Part shown: piece after piece, positions 28,306-38,044 of the stretch
Layout of the letters: the number at the start of each line of letters is the position of its first letter
Numbering within the stretch: the first letter of the stretch is position 1
NCBI GenBank assembly: GCA_030834415.1
Contig: JAURFH010000005.1
Span: 1 to 43,884 of the forward strand
Length of the DNA: 43,884 bases
Direction: 5' to 3'
From: Verrucomicrobiota bacterium
GTDB taxonomy: Bacteria > Verrucomicrobiota > Verrucomicrobiia > Limisphaerales > JAEYXS01
Notes under the pieces: generated by a model
What the model saw: the letters and a program-made list of their open reading frames with translations, nothing else
The model's database searches: none
Told to the model about the DNA's origin: nothing
Translations under genes and position numbers: made by a program

Positions 28306-29739
28306 CTAACCCTGCAGCAGCTTCTTGCAGGCTTTGCGGAGTTTTTCCAATTGCGCGGCCGACTTGGCCTCGATGTAGCAGCGGATAAGCGGCTCAGTGC
28401 CGCTGGCGCGGAAGGCGACCCATTCGCGGTTTGGCAGAAGGAACTTGTAGCCGTCGGTGGTGATGAATTTCTCCACTTTGGCCGTGCCGACTTTCTCCAA
28501 ACCACCCGCCAGCATTTTGAGCAAGGCTTCCTTCTTGTCGGGCGGGATGGCGACGTTGATGCGGTCGGTGTGGAATTCGCCGGTCTGTTTCTCCAGCGAT
28601 TTCATGATCTGGCCGAGCGACTTCTTCTCGTAGGCGACAAGTTCCGCCATGAGCAAGCAGGCGAGGATGCCGTCCTTCTCGGGCACGTGGCCTTTCACGC
28701 TTAGGCCACCGGATTCCTCACCACCGACGATGATCGGTTCGCTCTCCATGAGGGCGCCGATGTATTTGAAGCCGACGGGCGTCTCATGGACTTTAACACC
28801 GAGAACTTCAGCGACAGAATCGACCTGGTGACTGGTAGGGACCGTGCGGACCACAGCGCCGGTCCAGCCACGATTCTTCTTCAAGTGATAGAGGGCGAAG
28901 GCGAGAACTTGGTTCGGCGTGATCCAAGTGCCGTCCTTGTCCACGATACCGAAGCGATCGGCATCCCCATCCAATCCCAGACCAATGCTGGCCTTGCCGC
29001 TGCGTATGAAATCACTGACGGCATGCATGCCTTCAGCATTCGGTTCGGGATGATGACCACCGAAGAGCGGGTTCAATTCATTGTGGAAGCGGGTGACCTT
29101 CACGCCAGCTTCTTCCAGCAAAGTGTCAAGGTATCCGCGACCCGTGCCGTACATCAGCTCCACGGCGATCTTCATCTTGGCCTTCTCGATGGCCTTGAAG
29201 TCGATGAGCTTCTTGATCTGTTTGAAGTAGGCGGGCAGGGGATTGATGGTCTTGCACTTGAACGTACCGACCACGGCGGCCTTAAAAGTCCATTTTTCGG
29301 CTTCGAGTTTTGCGATGATGGCCTCGACCTGCTTGGTGACTTCGGGCGGAGCAGCGGCACCATTGCTAGGTGAGAATTTCAGGCCTTGATACTCAGCCGG
29401 GTTATGGCTGGCGGTCATGTTGATGCCGCCGATGGCCTTCAGATTACGGATGGTGTGCGCGATGACTGGTGTGGGGGCATCGCGATCGCACATCACCGGC
29501 GAGAGACCGTTGGCGGCGAGGACTTCTGCCGCCGCCAAGGTGAACTCGTGGCCGAGGAAGCGGGTGTCATGGCCGAGGATCACAACGGGTTTGCGACCGT
29601 AGATCTCTGATTTCGGGTTCTTGAGTTCGCCTTTCCAATATTCCGCGATGGCCTGGGTGGCCAGGCGGACTTGATCGAAAGTGAAATCGCGTGCGATGAG
29701 ACCGCGCCAACCGGAAGTGCCGAATTTGATTTTAGCCAT
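28306..29739 (-). CDS. Phosphoglucomutase/phosphomannomutase family protein
   Basis: GINMTASHNPAEYQGLKFSP active site, GLDGDADRFGIVD metal loop, GGEESGGLSVKGH, FRASGTEPLIR. Confidence 0.93.
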   Translation of the reverse strand: MAKIKFGTSGWRGLIARDFTFDQVRLATQAIAEYWKGELKNPKSEIYGRKPVVILGHDTRFLGHEFTLAAAEVLAANGLSPVMCDRDAPTPVIAHTIRNLKAIGGINMTASHNPAEYQGLKFSPSNGAAAPPEVTKQVEAIIAKLEAEKWTFKAAVVGTFKCKTINPLPAYFKQIKKLIDFKAIEKAKMKIAVELMYGTGRGYLDTLLEEAGVKVTRFHNELNPLFGGHHPEPNAEGMHAVSDFIRSGKASIGLGLDGDADRFGIVDKDGTWITPNQVLAFALYHLKKNRGWTGAVVRTVPTSHQVDSVAEVLGVKVHETPVGFKYIGALMESEPIIVGGEESGGLSVKGHVPEKDGILACLLMAELVAYEKKSLGQIMKSLEKQTGEFHTDRINVAIPPDKKEALLKMLAGGLEKVGTAKVEKFITTDGYKFLLPNREWVAFRASGTEPLIRCYIEAKSAAQLEKLRKACKKLLQG

Positions 29740-29837
29740 GAAGTTAGAAGGTCGTTAGTTATCGGATAAGTGAATGGATACCGGGAAAGCCCCTGCGATT
29801 CAAGCCCAAGCCTGCGAACGGGTTTTCAACCACCGCA

Positions 29838-31418
29838 TCACTTAGCGAATTCAATGGCCCGGGTCTCCCGCACCACTGTAACCCGGATCTGACCAGGGTA
29901 TTGCAGTTCTTCTTCGATCTTGCGGGTGATGGATTTGGCGAGCGCGTAGGATTCTTCGTCGGAAAGTTTTTCCGGCTGCACGAGCACGCGGAGTTCGCGG
30001 CCGGCTTGCACAGCGTAGCACTTATCCACCCCCGGGAAGGAGCAACCAATACGTTCCAAGTCTTCGAGCCGCTTGATGTAAGTGGTCATCGTCTCGGAGC
30101 GGGCTCCGGGCCGAGAGGCACTGATGGCATCGGCGGCGCTGACGAGGACGCCGAGAGGATTGGTGTGAGGCACCTCGCCGTGATGGGAAGCCACACCGTT
30201 CACGATATTCTCGGCTTCGCCATGACGCTTGATGAAGTCTGCACCGATGATGGCGTGGGAACCTTCCACTTCATGATCGATGGCCTTGCCGATGTCATGC
30301 AGTAGACCGGCACGTTTGGCATCTTGGACATCGATGCCCATCTCAGAAGCCATCAAGCTCATAAAGCGGGCAACCTCGATGGAGTGATCCAGCACGTTTT
30401 GAGAAAAGCTATGGCGGAAACGCAGGCGACCCAGCAACTTCACAATCTCCGGATGCAATTGCGGCAAGCCGACCTTGAAGACGGCTTCTTCACCGTTCTT
30501 CACGATGGTTTCATCCATCTCCTCGGTGACCTTTTGCACGACTTCCTCGATGCGCGTGGGATGGATGCGGCCATCAAGGATCAGGCGCTGCATGGCTTCA
30601 CGGGCGATCTCGCGGCGCACGGGATCAAAGCCAGAGAGAACCACGGCATTGGGCGTGTCGTCGATCAGGACGGTGACGCCAGTGGCGGCTTCAAAGGCGC
30701 GGATGTTGCGGCCTTCACGACCGATGATGCGGCCTTTGATCTCATCACCGGGCAGGGCGATGGTGGCGGTGGTCGTCTCGAAAGTATGATCGCCCGCGTA
30801 ACGTTGTATGGCGACGCTGAGGACATAGCGGGCCTTTTCCTCCGCCTGTGACTTGGCATCATCCAAAATATGGCGGGTCAGATTGTTGGCGTCCTTGAGG
30901 GCATCTGCCTCGACCTGTTTGAGCAATTGAGTGCGGGCTTCGAGCTCAGTGATTCCAGCGATGTTCTGCAGCTTCTCTTTCTGGAGTTGCATCAACTGGT
31001 GCAGCTCGATGCGTTGCTTCTCTAAGTCAGTGGATTGCTTCTGCAGCTTCTCCTCGGTTTGCTCCAACTCCTTTTCCTGCGAGACGAGTTTTTCCAGTTG
31101 GTTATTGAGCAGGCGTTCCCGTTCGGCGTGACGATTCTCCAAGTCGGAGATTTCCTGCCGTTTTTGGGCGAAGGATTTTTCCGTTTGCTCGCGGATTTTC
31201 AGGGCCTCTTCGTTGGCGGAAAGCTTGGCCTCACGAAGTATGTTATCGGCTTCGCGGCGGGCATTGGAGAGGGCGAGGTCTTGTTGCTCCTGAAGCTGCT
31301 TCTGGAGGCCTTTTTCGCGTTTGCGGAGCAGAAAATAGCACGCTCCAGCGCCTGCGCCGAATAACGCAAGTCCCTCGATGAAAATCACAATGTTGCCCAA
31401 CAAAAGCATTTCAAGCAC
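29838..31418 (-). CDS. rny: Ribonuclease Y
   Basis: N-terminal TM and coiled coil; GRIIGREGRNIRAFEAATGV (KH), RAGLLHDIGKAIDHE (HD domain). Confidence 0.97.
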   Translation of the reverse strand: MLEMLLLGNIVIFIEGLALFGAGAGACYFLLRKREKGLQKQLQEQQDLALSNARREADNILREAKLSANEEALKIREQTEKSFAQKRQEISDLENRHAERERLLNNQLEKLVSQEKELEQTEEKLQKQSTDLEKQRIELHQLMQLQKEKLQNIAGITELEARTQLLKQVEADALKDANNLTRHILDDAKSQAEEKARYVLSVAIQRYAGDHTFETTTATIALPGDEIKGRIIGREGRNIRAFEAATGVTVLIDDTPNAVVLSGFDPVRREIAREAMQRLILDGRIHPTRIEEVVQKVTEEMDETIVKNGEEAVFKVGLPQLHPEIVKLLGRLRFRHSFSQNVLDHSIEVARFMSLMASEMGIDVQDAKRAGLLHDIGKAIDHEVEGSHAIIGADFIKRHGEAENIVNGVASHHGEVPHTNPLGVLVSAADAISASRPGARSETMTTYIKRLEDLERIGCSFPGVDKCYAVQAGRELRVLVQPEKLSDEESYALAKSITRKIEEELQYPGQIRVTVVRETRAIEFAK

Positions 31419-32009
31419 CTACGTGGCCAGACGACTTTTCAGCCAGCGTGTCGGTGTCAGGACTGCGTCCAACTCGACATCATGCGGCTCTACGGGGAGC
31501 GCGTCGCTCTCCTGCCAGTCGAAGGCCAGTCCTAACGTCATCCCTGTCGTCCCTGGAAGCAACCGGTCATAGAAGCCTTTGCCCCTGCCCAGCCGCCGTC
31601 CGCTTGCATCGAAAGCTATGCCAGGTACCAAGGTCAAGTCCAGTTGGTTTAATGGCAAAGCCGGACAATTTGGAGCTGGCTCCCGGACACCAAAACGCCC
31701 GGGGATCAGGTCTTCCGTCAGATTCCGGATCAGGGCGGCTTCGTAAACCCCTGAGCTGGAGTCGTAACGGGGCAGGGCGATGGTTTTTCCTGAGGTCAGG
31801 GCCTCGGCCATTAAGGGGACGATATCCGGTTCGTCTGACAGGGGGTAGAACATCAGGATACTACGGGCTGTTTGCCAAGTTGGGGACGGTATGAGCTTGC
31901 CCCTTAGGCTTGCTGAATCAACGGCCAACTGTTCTTTAGCCTGTTCCTGATAACGAAGGCGGAACTGCTGCCGGATCGCTGTTTTTTGTTCTACCAAGCT
32001 GGTTGTCAT
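31419..32009 (-). CDS. 5-formyltetrahydrofolate cyclo-ligase
   Basis: LDLTLVPGIAFDASGRRLGRGKGFYDRLLPG signature. Confidence 0.93.
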   Translation of the reverse strand: MTTSLVEQKTAIRQQFRLRYQEQAKEQLAVDSASLRGKLIPSPTWQTARSILMFYPLSDEPDIVPLMAEALTSGKTIALPRYDSSSGVYEAALIRNLTEDLIPGRFGVREPAPNCPALPLNQLDLTLVPGIAFDASGRRLGRGKGFYDRLLPGTTGMTLGLAFDWQESDALPVEPHDVELDAVLTPTRWLKSRLAT

Positions 32010-33388
32010 GAGGACTTCCTCCGGGCGGCATCCAGTTCCGCCCGCCAGCGTTCCACACGCTCTTTGATCTTCTTTTCCACCCCTTGCTCGGTGGGTTGGT
32101 AGTAGTGGCGGGTTTCTCCAAGGTAGTCTTGAGCAACGAAATTACCGGGATGGGAATGAGCGTATTGGTAGCCTACACCATGCCCCAGTTGCTTGGCGCC
32201 TTTGTAGTGCCCGTCGCGCAAATGTTCCGGCACAGGCAAGGTGCGACCATTTTTCACATCCTCCAGGGCAGCATCAATGGAAGCGACGACGGTGTTGCTC
32301 TTGTTCGCGGTGGCGATGTAAAGCGCGGCCTCGGCAATGGGTATGCGGGCTTCCGGCCAGCCGATGAACTCGGCAGCATGGTGCGCGGAGACGGCGAGCA
32401 CGAGGGCCATGGGATCCGCAAGGCCGACATCTTCAGCGGCATGAATCACGATACGGCGGGCGATGAAGCGCGGGTCTTCGCCGGCATGGATCATCTTAGC
32501 GAGCCAGTAGAGGGTGGCATCAGGATCACTGCCCCGCATGGATTTGATGAAGGCGGATATGGTATCGTAGTGCGCGTCGCCATCGCCATCATAGACGATG
32601 GCCTTCTTTTGGATGCTTTGCTCGGCCACTTCCAAGGTGATATGGATGAAGCCATCGCTGCCGGGTTCGGTGGTCAGCACGGCAATCTCCAGCGAGTTCA
32701 AAGCCTTGCGCGCATCGCCGTCAGATGTCTTCGCGAGATGCTTCAAGGCGGCTTCATCGGCGCGGATCTTGAGATGACCAAGACCGCGATCGGCATCCGT
32801 GAGTGCGCTTTGGTAAAGACTCAGGATATCTTCGTCGGTGAGGGAGCGCAGTTCAAAGATCTGCGAACGCGAGACGAGCGGGGAGTTGACGAAGAAAAAG
32901 GGATTGTGCGTGGTGGCGCCGATGAGCCGAATGACGCCACTCTCCACATCAGGCAACAAAACGTCCTGCTGGGATTTGTTGAAGCGATGGATCTCGTCGA
33001 TGAACAGAATGGTCGGCTGACCGGTGTTATGCAGGCGGTTGGTAGCTCCAGACAGCACACGACGCATGTCTGCGACATTTGATTCCACACCGCTCAAGCG
33101 TTCGAAACGGTTCTTAGTGCGGAGCGCGATCAATTGAGCGAGCGAGGTCTTACCCGTGCCAGGCGGTCCATAGAAGATGAGTGATTGGATGCGATCAGCC
33201 TCGATGGCGCGGCGCAATAACATTCCGGGAGCGAGGATGTGGCGTTGGCCGATGTATTCTTCCAGTGAACGGGGGCGCATGCGAGCGGCCAAAGGGGCGC
33301 TGCGATTCGATGAGTGGGCAGGGGACGCTGATGCTGCTTCGTCAGCAGGGATTACGGGGCCGGTTGCGAACAGATCAGACTGCGCCAT
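32006..33388 (-). CDS. rarA: Replication-associated recombination protein A (RarA/MgsA AAA ATPase)
   Basis: FYGPPGTGKTSLAQLIA, FIDEIHRFNKSQQDVLLP, YLGETRHYYQPTEQGVEKKIKER. Confidence 0.96.
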   Translation of the reverse strand: MAQSDLFATGPVIPADEAASASPAHSSNRSAPLAARMRPRSLEEYIGQRHILAPGMLLRRAIEADRIQSLIFYGPPGTGKTSLAQLIALRTKNRFERLSGVESNVADMRRVLSGATNRLHNTGQPTILFIDEIHRFNKSQQDVLLPDVESGVIRLIGATTHNPFFFVNSPLVSRSQIFELRSLTDEDILSLYQSALTDADRGLGHLKIRADEAALKHLAKTSDGDARKALNSLEIAVLTTEPGSDGFIHITLEVAEQSIQKKAIVYDGDGDAHYDTISAFIKSMRGSDPDATLYWLAKMIHAGEDPRFIARRIVIHAAEDVGLADPMALVLAVSAHHAAEFIGWPEARIPIAEAALYIATANKSNTVVASIDAALEDVKNGRTLPVPEHLRDGHYKGAKQLGHGVGYQYAHSHPGNFVAQDYLGETRHYYQPTEQGVEKKIKERVERWRAELDAARRKSS

Positions 33389-33428
33389 AGAAGGGAGTTT
33401 AACGCATGCGGACGGGAAGCCAATAGAG

Positions 33429-33528
33429 AATGACCAATGACGAAGCCCGAATGACTAGGGAATGAAAAATGACCAATGAGAAAATCTGGAGGGAGTACCT
33501 CGTGATTCGGATTTCGTCATTGGTCATT
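33429..33528. repeat. Inverted repeat of the 'AATGACCAATGACGAA' interspersed type
   Basis: Perfect 16-bp arms AATGACCAATGACGAA (33429-33444) and TTCGTCATTGGTCATT (33513-33528), plus an additional partial copy (aatgaaaaatgaccaatgag). Confidence 0.75.
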
Positions 33529-33544
33529 TGGAAAGGAATACCCC

Positions 33545-33712
33545 ACCTCTGCCGTGTGGAACGGTACCTATGAACTGCCCTGATATAGGTGGGACCGAAT
33601 CTTAGGTGTCCGACGTCCAATAAAGGCCTGTCGTTAACCTTGGAAGTTAAGGCCCCGCATTGATTAATTACGGTCCAAGGACTTTGTTGCGCAATCACGA
33701 ACAGCGCAGGGT
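33545..33712. ncRNA. Candidate structured RNA (6S-like?) upstream of rarA; strand unresolved
   Basis: Long-range complementary segments: ACC(T)CTGCCGTG (33545-33556) with CACG..GCAGGGT (33696-33712); GGACCGAAT (33592-33600) with ATT(A)CGGTCC (33667-33676); plus local hairpins. Confidence 0.25.
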
Positions 33713-33954
33713 AAATCGTTTAAAATTGCTTCAAAGATCATCGGTGGCGCACCACCAGTTTCTGGTCGGAATATCGTCCTACTAGTGGCCTGTCTCAAGT
33801 TCTTTCCGGGAAAAATTATTCACCGGCAGTTTCGCGTTGGAAGTGGCGGATGAAAAGAGTATGCTACGCGAAGTTTCACTCTGGCCCGGGTCCGCAGGCG
33901 CTGCATTTGCCGCTGACTTCGGGCGGGAAAACGATTCACGACATATTTCTTTCT

Positions 33955-35487
33955 ATGCGCACATTGCTCATCGGCATCGACAGCGGCACGCAATCCACCA
34001 AGGCCCTGGTGGTGGACGCCAAGGACGGCAAGGTTTTGGGAGCATCCTCGGAAGCTTACGGGCTCATTCCCGGTCTGCCGGCGGGAGCGAAGGAACAACA
34101 TCCATCGGACTGGATCAATGCGACATCCAAAGCCATCCGCAAAGCGATGAAGCTGGCGCAGGTGAAAGCGGGTGAGGTGAAGGCCATCGGCGTGAGCGGA
34201 CAGCAGCATGGCTTTGTGCCGTTGGATAAGAAGGGCAAGGTGATCCGTCCGGCGAAGCTGTGGTGTGATACCTCCACAATCGCGGAATGCGAAGAGATCA
34301 CAGCGGCCTTGGGCGGTCCTAAGGCGACCATCAAAGCGACCGGTAATGCCATCCTGCCAGGCTTCACTGCCTCGAAGATTCTCTGGTTGAAGAAGCATGA
34401 GCCGAAGAATTTCGCCCGCTTGCATACGGTTCTGTTGCCGCATGATTACATCAATTTCTGGCTCACTGGCGAAGCGGTGATGGAGTATGGAGATGCCAGT
34501 GGTACGGCGTTGCTGGATGTGCGGAAGCGCAAATGGTGCGCGGATGCGTTGAAGGCCATCGACAGTGACTTGGCGAGCAAGTTGCCGCCGCTCATTTCGA
34601 GTGAACAACCGGTCGGGTACCTGCAGCCTTCCACCGCGAAAGAGCTGGGCCTCTCCACGGATGTGCTGGTGAGTGCTGGTGGTGGCGACAATATGATGGG
34701 TGCCATCGGCACGGGGAATACCCGCTCCGGGGTCATCACGGCGAGTTTTGGCACGAGCGGGACGATCTACGCCTGTGCTGATAAACCGGTGGTCGATCCG
34801 CAAGGTGAGATCGCGGCGTTCTGCGATTCCACGAATCATTGGCTGCCGTTGCTCTGCACGATGAATGTCACCGTGGCCACGGAGATGGTGCGCACGGACT
34901 TTGGCTGGTCGCATAACAAATTCGCAGCCGAAGCGGCGAAGGTGAAGCCGGGCTGCGACGGGCTTATCCTGGTGCCGTATCTGGAAGGCGAGCGGACACC
35001 CAATGTGCCAGACGGGACGGGCGTGTTCTTTGGTGTGACGCAGAAAACGTTCAAGGCGGGGCACTATGCCCGCGCGGCGATGGAAGGCGTGACCTTGGGA
35101 ATGAATTACGGATTACGTCGTTTGGCGCAGCTTGGGGTGAAGCCGACCCAGATCCGTGCGACCGGAGGTGGCGCGAAGTCCAAGGTCTGGCGTCAGATCA
35201 TGGCGGATATCTTCAACGCCGAGGTGGTCACGCTCAAGGTGAGCGAAGGTGCGGCTTATGGAGCAGCCATGCAGGCGCTGTGGTGCTCGCTGGTAGAAGT
35301 GGGTGAGCAGGTGGATGTCTCCGAGATTACCGATCATTTTGTGAAGCTCAATACCCGTGAGACCGCAACACCGAATGCCAAGGCGGTCGCCGCATATGCC
35401 GAGGTGCAAGCATTGCAGGACGATCTTTCCAAGAGCTTGCGCGGAGTCTTTACGCGGCACCGGCAGTTTGTGTTGCGGGGGGAGTAA
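33955..35487 (+). CDS. xylB: Xylulokinase-like FGGY carbohydrate kinase
   Basis: LLIGIDSGTQSTKALVVD, GVSGQQHGFVPLD, GGGDNMMGAIGTG, RATGGGAKSKVWRQIMADIF; start at internal ATG. Confidence 0.92.
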   Translation: MRTLLIGIDSGTQSTKALVVDAKDGKVLGASSEAYGLIPGLPAGAKEQHPSDWINATSKAIRKAMKLAQVKAGEVKAIGVSGQQHGFVPLDKKGKVIRPAKLWCDTSTIAECEEITAALGGPKATIKATGNAILPGFTASKILWLKKHEPKNFARLHTVLLPHDYINFWLTGEAVMEYGDASGTALLDVRKRKWCADALKAIDSDLASKLPPLISSEQPVGYLQPSTAKELGLSTDVLVSAGGGDNMMGAIGTGNTRSGVITASFGTSGTIYACADKPVVDPQGEIAAFCDSTNHWLPLLCTMNVTVATEMVRTDFGWSHNKFAAEAAKVKPGCDGLILVPYLEGERTPNVPDGTGVFFGVTQKTFKAGHYARAAMEGVTLGMNYGLRRLAQLGVKPTQIRATGGGAKSKVWRQIMADIFNAEVVTLKVSEGAAYGAAMQALWCSLVEVGEQVDVSEITDHFVKLNTRETATPNAKAVAAYAEVQALQDDLSKSLRGVFTRHRQFVLRGE

Positions 35488-35538
35488 GCTATTTGCAGCG
35501 AGGAATTGTGCGCCCTAGATGGGGCAATTCAGTTTCGG

Positions 35539-36813
35539 TCAACTTTTGAGTTTGGTGGCGACTTCAGACGGATTCACACGCTCTTCCTGCCGCGTCTGCA
35601 AGTTCTTCACGACGGCGATAGTGCCGGTGTCGCTCTTTTCCAAGCGCACCGTGAATTTGCTGCCGAGTTCTTGGGCGCGTTTGAATTGCTTGTCACCCTT
35701 GGTCGGGGTTAGGGAGTAATCCACCAAGAGGCCGCCCTCGCGCAGTTGTTGGATGAGTGACAAGGATTCGGCGCGCAAGGTCTCGTCTTCGATCATCATG
35801 AAGGCGTTCAGGTTCGCGCTGAACTTGGGCAGTTTGCCGCGGACTTTGAGCAGTTCCAGCAGCACCACGTCACCCATGCCGAAGCCGAGTGCTGGCAAGT
35901 CCACCTTACCATTGCTGACCAGCTTGATTAGGTTGTCGTAACGACCGCCACCGGCGATGGCACGGAATTCACCCTTGCGATCAAACGCCTCGAACACGAC
36001 GCCCGTGTAATATGCGAGACCGCGGATGACGCCGTAGTCGGTCTTCACGAAATCGCTTAGGCCACGAGCCGCAAGATTGTCGAGCACGGCTTGCAGTTCC
36101 GGTGTCGGCTCGCTCTTTTGGATGAAAGAGACCACGTCATCATAGCTGATGCCGAGCGGTGCGAGTTTTTCACGGGAGATCTCCGGCTTTTCGCGCTCGA
36201 TCTTATCCACCACCTGATAGAACTCGTAGGCCTTGGAGGCATCGGGGTTGCGCGCTTCGTAGAAGCCTTGCCACGCCTGACGGCTGCTAAGGCGCAGGAC
36301 GAAATCTTCCGCAGTCAGACCGAATGAACGCAGGCTATCGATGAGCAGGGCGATGATCTCGGCATCGGCCGCGTTAGCTTGCTCACCGAAGATGTCGCAG
36401 TTGAATTGAAAGTGTTCGCGCAGCCGACCCTTCTGTTGCTTCTCGTAGCGGAACAGTTGCGGCAGGGCGAACCACTTGATGGGTTTCTTATAGGCCCGTT
36501 CGGACGTGGCAACCATGCGGGCTACTGTTGGAGTCAGTTCGGGGCGCATGGACACGGCGCGCTCGCCTTTGTCGATGAAGTTGAAGAGTTGGCCGACAAT
36601 CTCATTCCCGGATTTGTTGGTATAGAGTTCAAGTGGTTCGAGTGGCGGGCCATCGTACTCACGAAAACCATAACGGCGGGCGACCGAGCGCCATGTATCA
36701 AAGATATATTGGCGCGCGTCACAGCTCCACGGTTCATTACCGGGCAGCGGCTCAGGATAAAAATCACGGAATCCGGGCAAACGTTCCATAAACAGAGCGG
36801 GGACAGTAGCCAA
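35539..36813 (-). CDS. hisS: Histidyl-tRNA synthetase
   Basis: PGFRDFYPE, MRPELTPTVARMVA, GLAYYTGVVFEAF, AGGGRYDNL. Confidence 0.95.
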   Translation of the reverse strand: MATVPALFMERLPGFRDFYPEPLPGNEPWSCDARQYIFDTWRSVARRYGFREYDGPPLEPLELYTNKSGNEIVGQLFNFIDKGERAVSMRPELTPTVARMVATSERAYKKPIKWFALPQLFRYEKQQKGRLREHFQFNCDIFGEQANAADAEIIALLIDSLRSFGLTAEDFVLRLSSRQAWQGFYEARNPDASKAYEFYQVVDKIEREKPEISREKLAPLGISYDDVVSFIQKSEPTPELQAVLDNLAARGLSDFVKTDYGVIRGLAYYTGVVFEAFDRKGEFRAIAGGGRYDNLIKLVSNGKVDLPALGFGMGDVVLLELLKVRGKLPKFSANLNAFMMIEDETLRAESLSLIQQLREGGLLVDYSLTPTKGDKQFKRAQELGSKFTVRLEKSDTGTIAVVKNLQTRQEERVNPSEVATKLKS

Positions 36814-36898
36814 AGCTTACTTGGGGGTAAATGACTAATGACAGGGAAGGGGGGAATCCTTGCCGGATTTCGACATGCGAGTCTGATGAAAAAGACAA

Positions 36899-36924
36899 AC
36901 GCCTCAAGCAACTGCCTGAGGCGT
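36899..36924 (-). terminator. Intrinsic terminator after the HU gene
   Basis: ACGCCTCA/TGAGGCGT stem followed on the minus strand by TTTGTCTTTTT. Confidence 0.7.
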
Positions 36925-36959
36925 CCTAGGTGGTAAAGTCAAGCTGGCGCTTTGGGCGC

Positions 36960-37313
36960 TTACATATCCGTAGAGGGATCGGCGGGCGGCGTGTTATTCT
37001 GCAGGGCGATCGCTTCTTCTATCTGCTGGGGGGTGAGCTTGAGCACCGCTTCGCGCATCTCCTTGCCGGGCTTGAACTTCACCACGGCGCGAGGGGGAAT
37101 CGGTACGTCAGTGGCAGGCGCGTTGGGATTACGGCCAATGCGGGCTTTGCGTACTTTGACTTCGAAAACGCCAAAGTTGCGAAGTTCGACATTCTTACCT
37201 TCAGCCACAGCTTCAGAGATGTAATCCAAAGTTTTTTGGATGACCTCCAACACCTGTTGCTGGACGAGTCCTGTCTCGCTGGCGATGCGCACTACCAAAT
37301 CTCTTTTTGTCAT
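36960..37313 (-). CDS. HU/IHF-family DNA-binding protein
   Basis: MTKRDLVVRIASETGL...VELRNFGVFEVKVRKARIGRNPNAPATDVPIPPRAVVKFKPGKEMREAV. Confidence 0.95.
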   Translation of the reverse strand: MTKRDLVVRIASETGLVQQQVLEVIQKTLDYISEAVAEGKNVELRNFGVFEVKVRKARIGRNPNAPATDVPIPPRAVVKFKPGKEMREAVLKLTPQQIEEAIALQNNTPPADPSTDM

Positions 37314-37393
37314 AGCCTCTACTGGTTGGTCTTTACCACGTTTCTTATAGCTTTCAGTTTACATAACTCGTTTGGGCTCAAAGGTCAATAAAA

Positions 37394-37423
37394 AGAATCC
37401 CCGCCAGTTATGGGGCGGGGATT
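37394..37423 (-). terminator. Intrinsic terminator after the thrC-ThiS-NIL operon
   Basis: 11-bp stem GAATCCCCGCC/GGCGGGGATTC followed on the minus strand by TTTTTATT. Confidence 0.85.
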
Positions 37424-37452
37424 CAATCGGAGTAAGATTAGGTGGGCTAAGT

Positions 37453-37752
37453 TTAGCTTTCCACTACATTGATTTCGACGGGTTCAACGCTGATGCCGAG
37501 GCTGACCAGCCATTTGATGGCGGCTTTCACCTCGGGGCGGAGGCCGGACAATTCCAAGCAAACTATTCCAATCTCGCCAGTTACGCTGGCCTGTCGGACG
37601 TTGGTGACCACCTTGAACTTCTGGGCAATCTGCCAGATTATCGGCTGGGTGATCTGCTTGGGCGGATACATCAGCCAAAGGCGCGTGCGCTCTTCTTTAG
37701 GAGCCGCGCTTTTAGCTGCTTTTGCGGCTTTTTTTTTGGCTTTGGCAGGCAT
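37453..37752 (-). CDS. NIL-domain protein with Lys/Ala-rich N-terminus
   Basis: RLWLMYPPKQITQPIIWQIAQKFKVVTNVRQASVTGEIGIVCLELSG resembles NIL domains. Confidence 0.8.
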   Translation of the reverse strand: MPAKAKKKAAKAAKSAAPKEERTRLWLMYPPKQITQPIIWQIAQKFKVVTNVRQASVTGEIGIVCLELSGLRPEVKAAIKWLVSLGISVEPVEINVVES

Positions 37753-37761
37753 GATAAATCC

Positions 37762-38037
37762 TTAACCCCCGGCGATGGCCGGGATGATGCTGACTTCGTC
37801 ACCGTCTTTGAGCGGCGTTTCCTTATTCTGCAAGAAACGGATGTCTTCCTCGTTTACGTAAACGTTAACGAAGCGACGGACCGTGCCGCTTTCATCCAGC
37901 AAACGTTCTTGGATGCCGGGGTAGCGGGTCTGCAGTTCATTGATCGCACCGCCGATGGTTGTCGCGGTGACCTCCACAACCTCTTCGTTGTTCGTGAGTT
38001 TGCGGAGCGGAGTTGGGATACGGATATTCACTGGCAT
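37762..38037 (-). CDS. MoaD/ThiS-family ubiquitin-like sulfur carrier protein
   Basis: MPVNIRIPTPLRKLT...VRRFVNVYVNEEDIRFLQNKETPLKDGDEVSIIPAIAGG, with a C-terminal Gly-Gly. Confidence 0.92.
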   Translation of the reverse strand: MPVNIRIPTPLRKLTNNEEVVEVTATTIGGAINELQTRYPGIQERLLDESGTVRRFVNVYVNEEDIRFLQNKETPLKDGDEVSIIPAIAGG

Positions 38038-38044
38038 AATAAAG

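Noticed and set aside
32084-33082. 332-aa plus-strand ORF antisense to rarA
   Set aside because: Shadow ORF; rarA has all AAA ATPase motifs.
33820-35064. 414-aa minus-strand ORF inside xylB
   Set aside because: Antisense shadow of the FGGY kinase, no domain signature.
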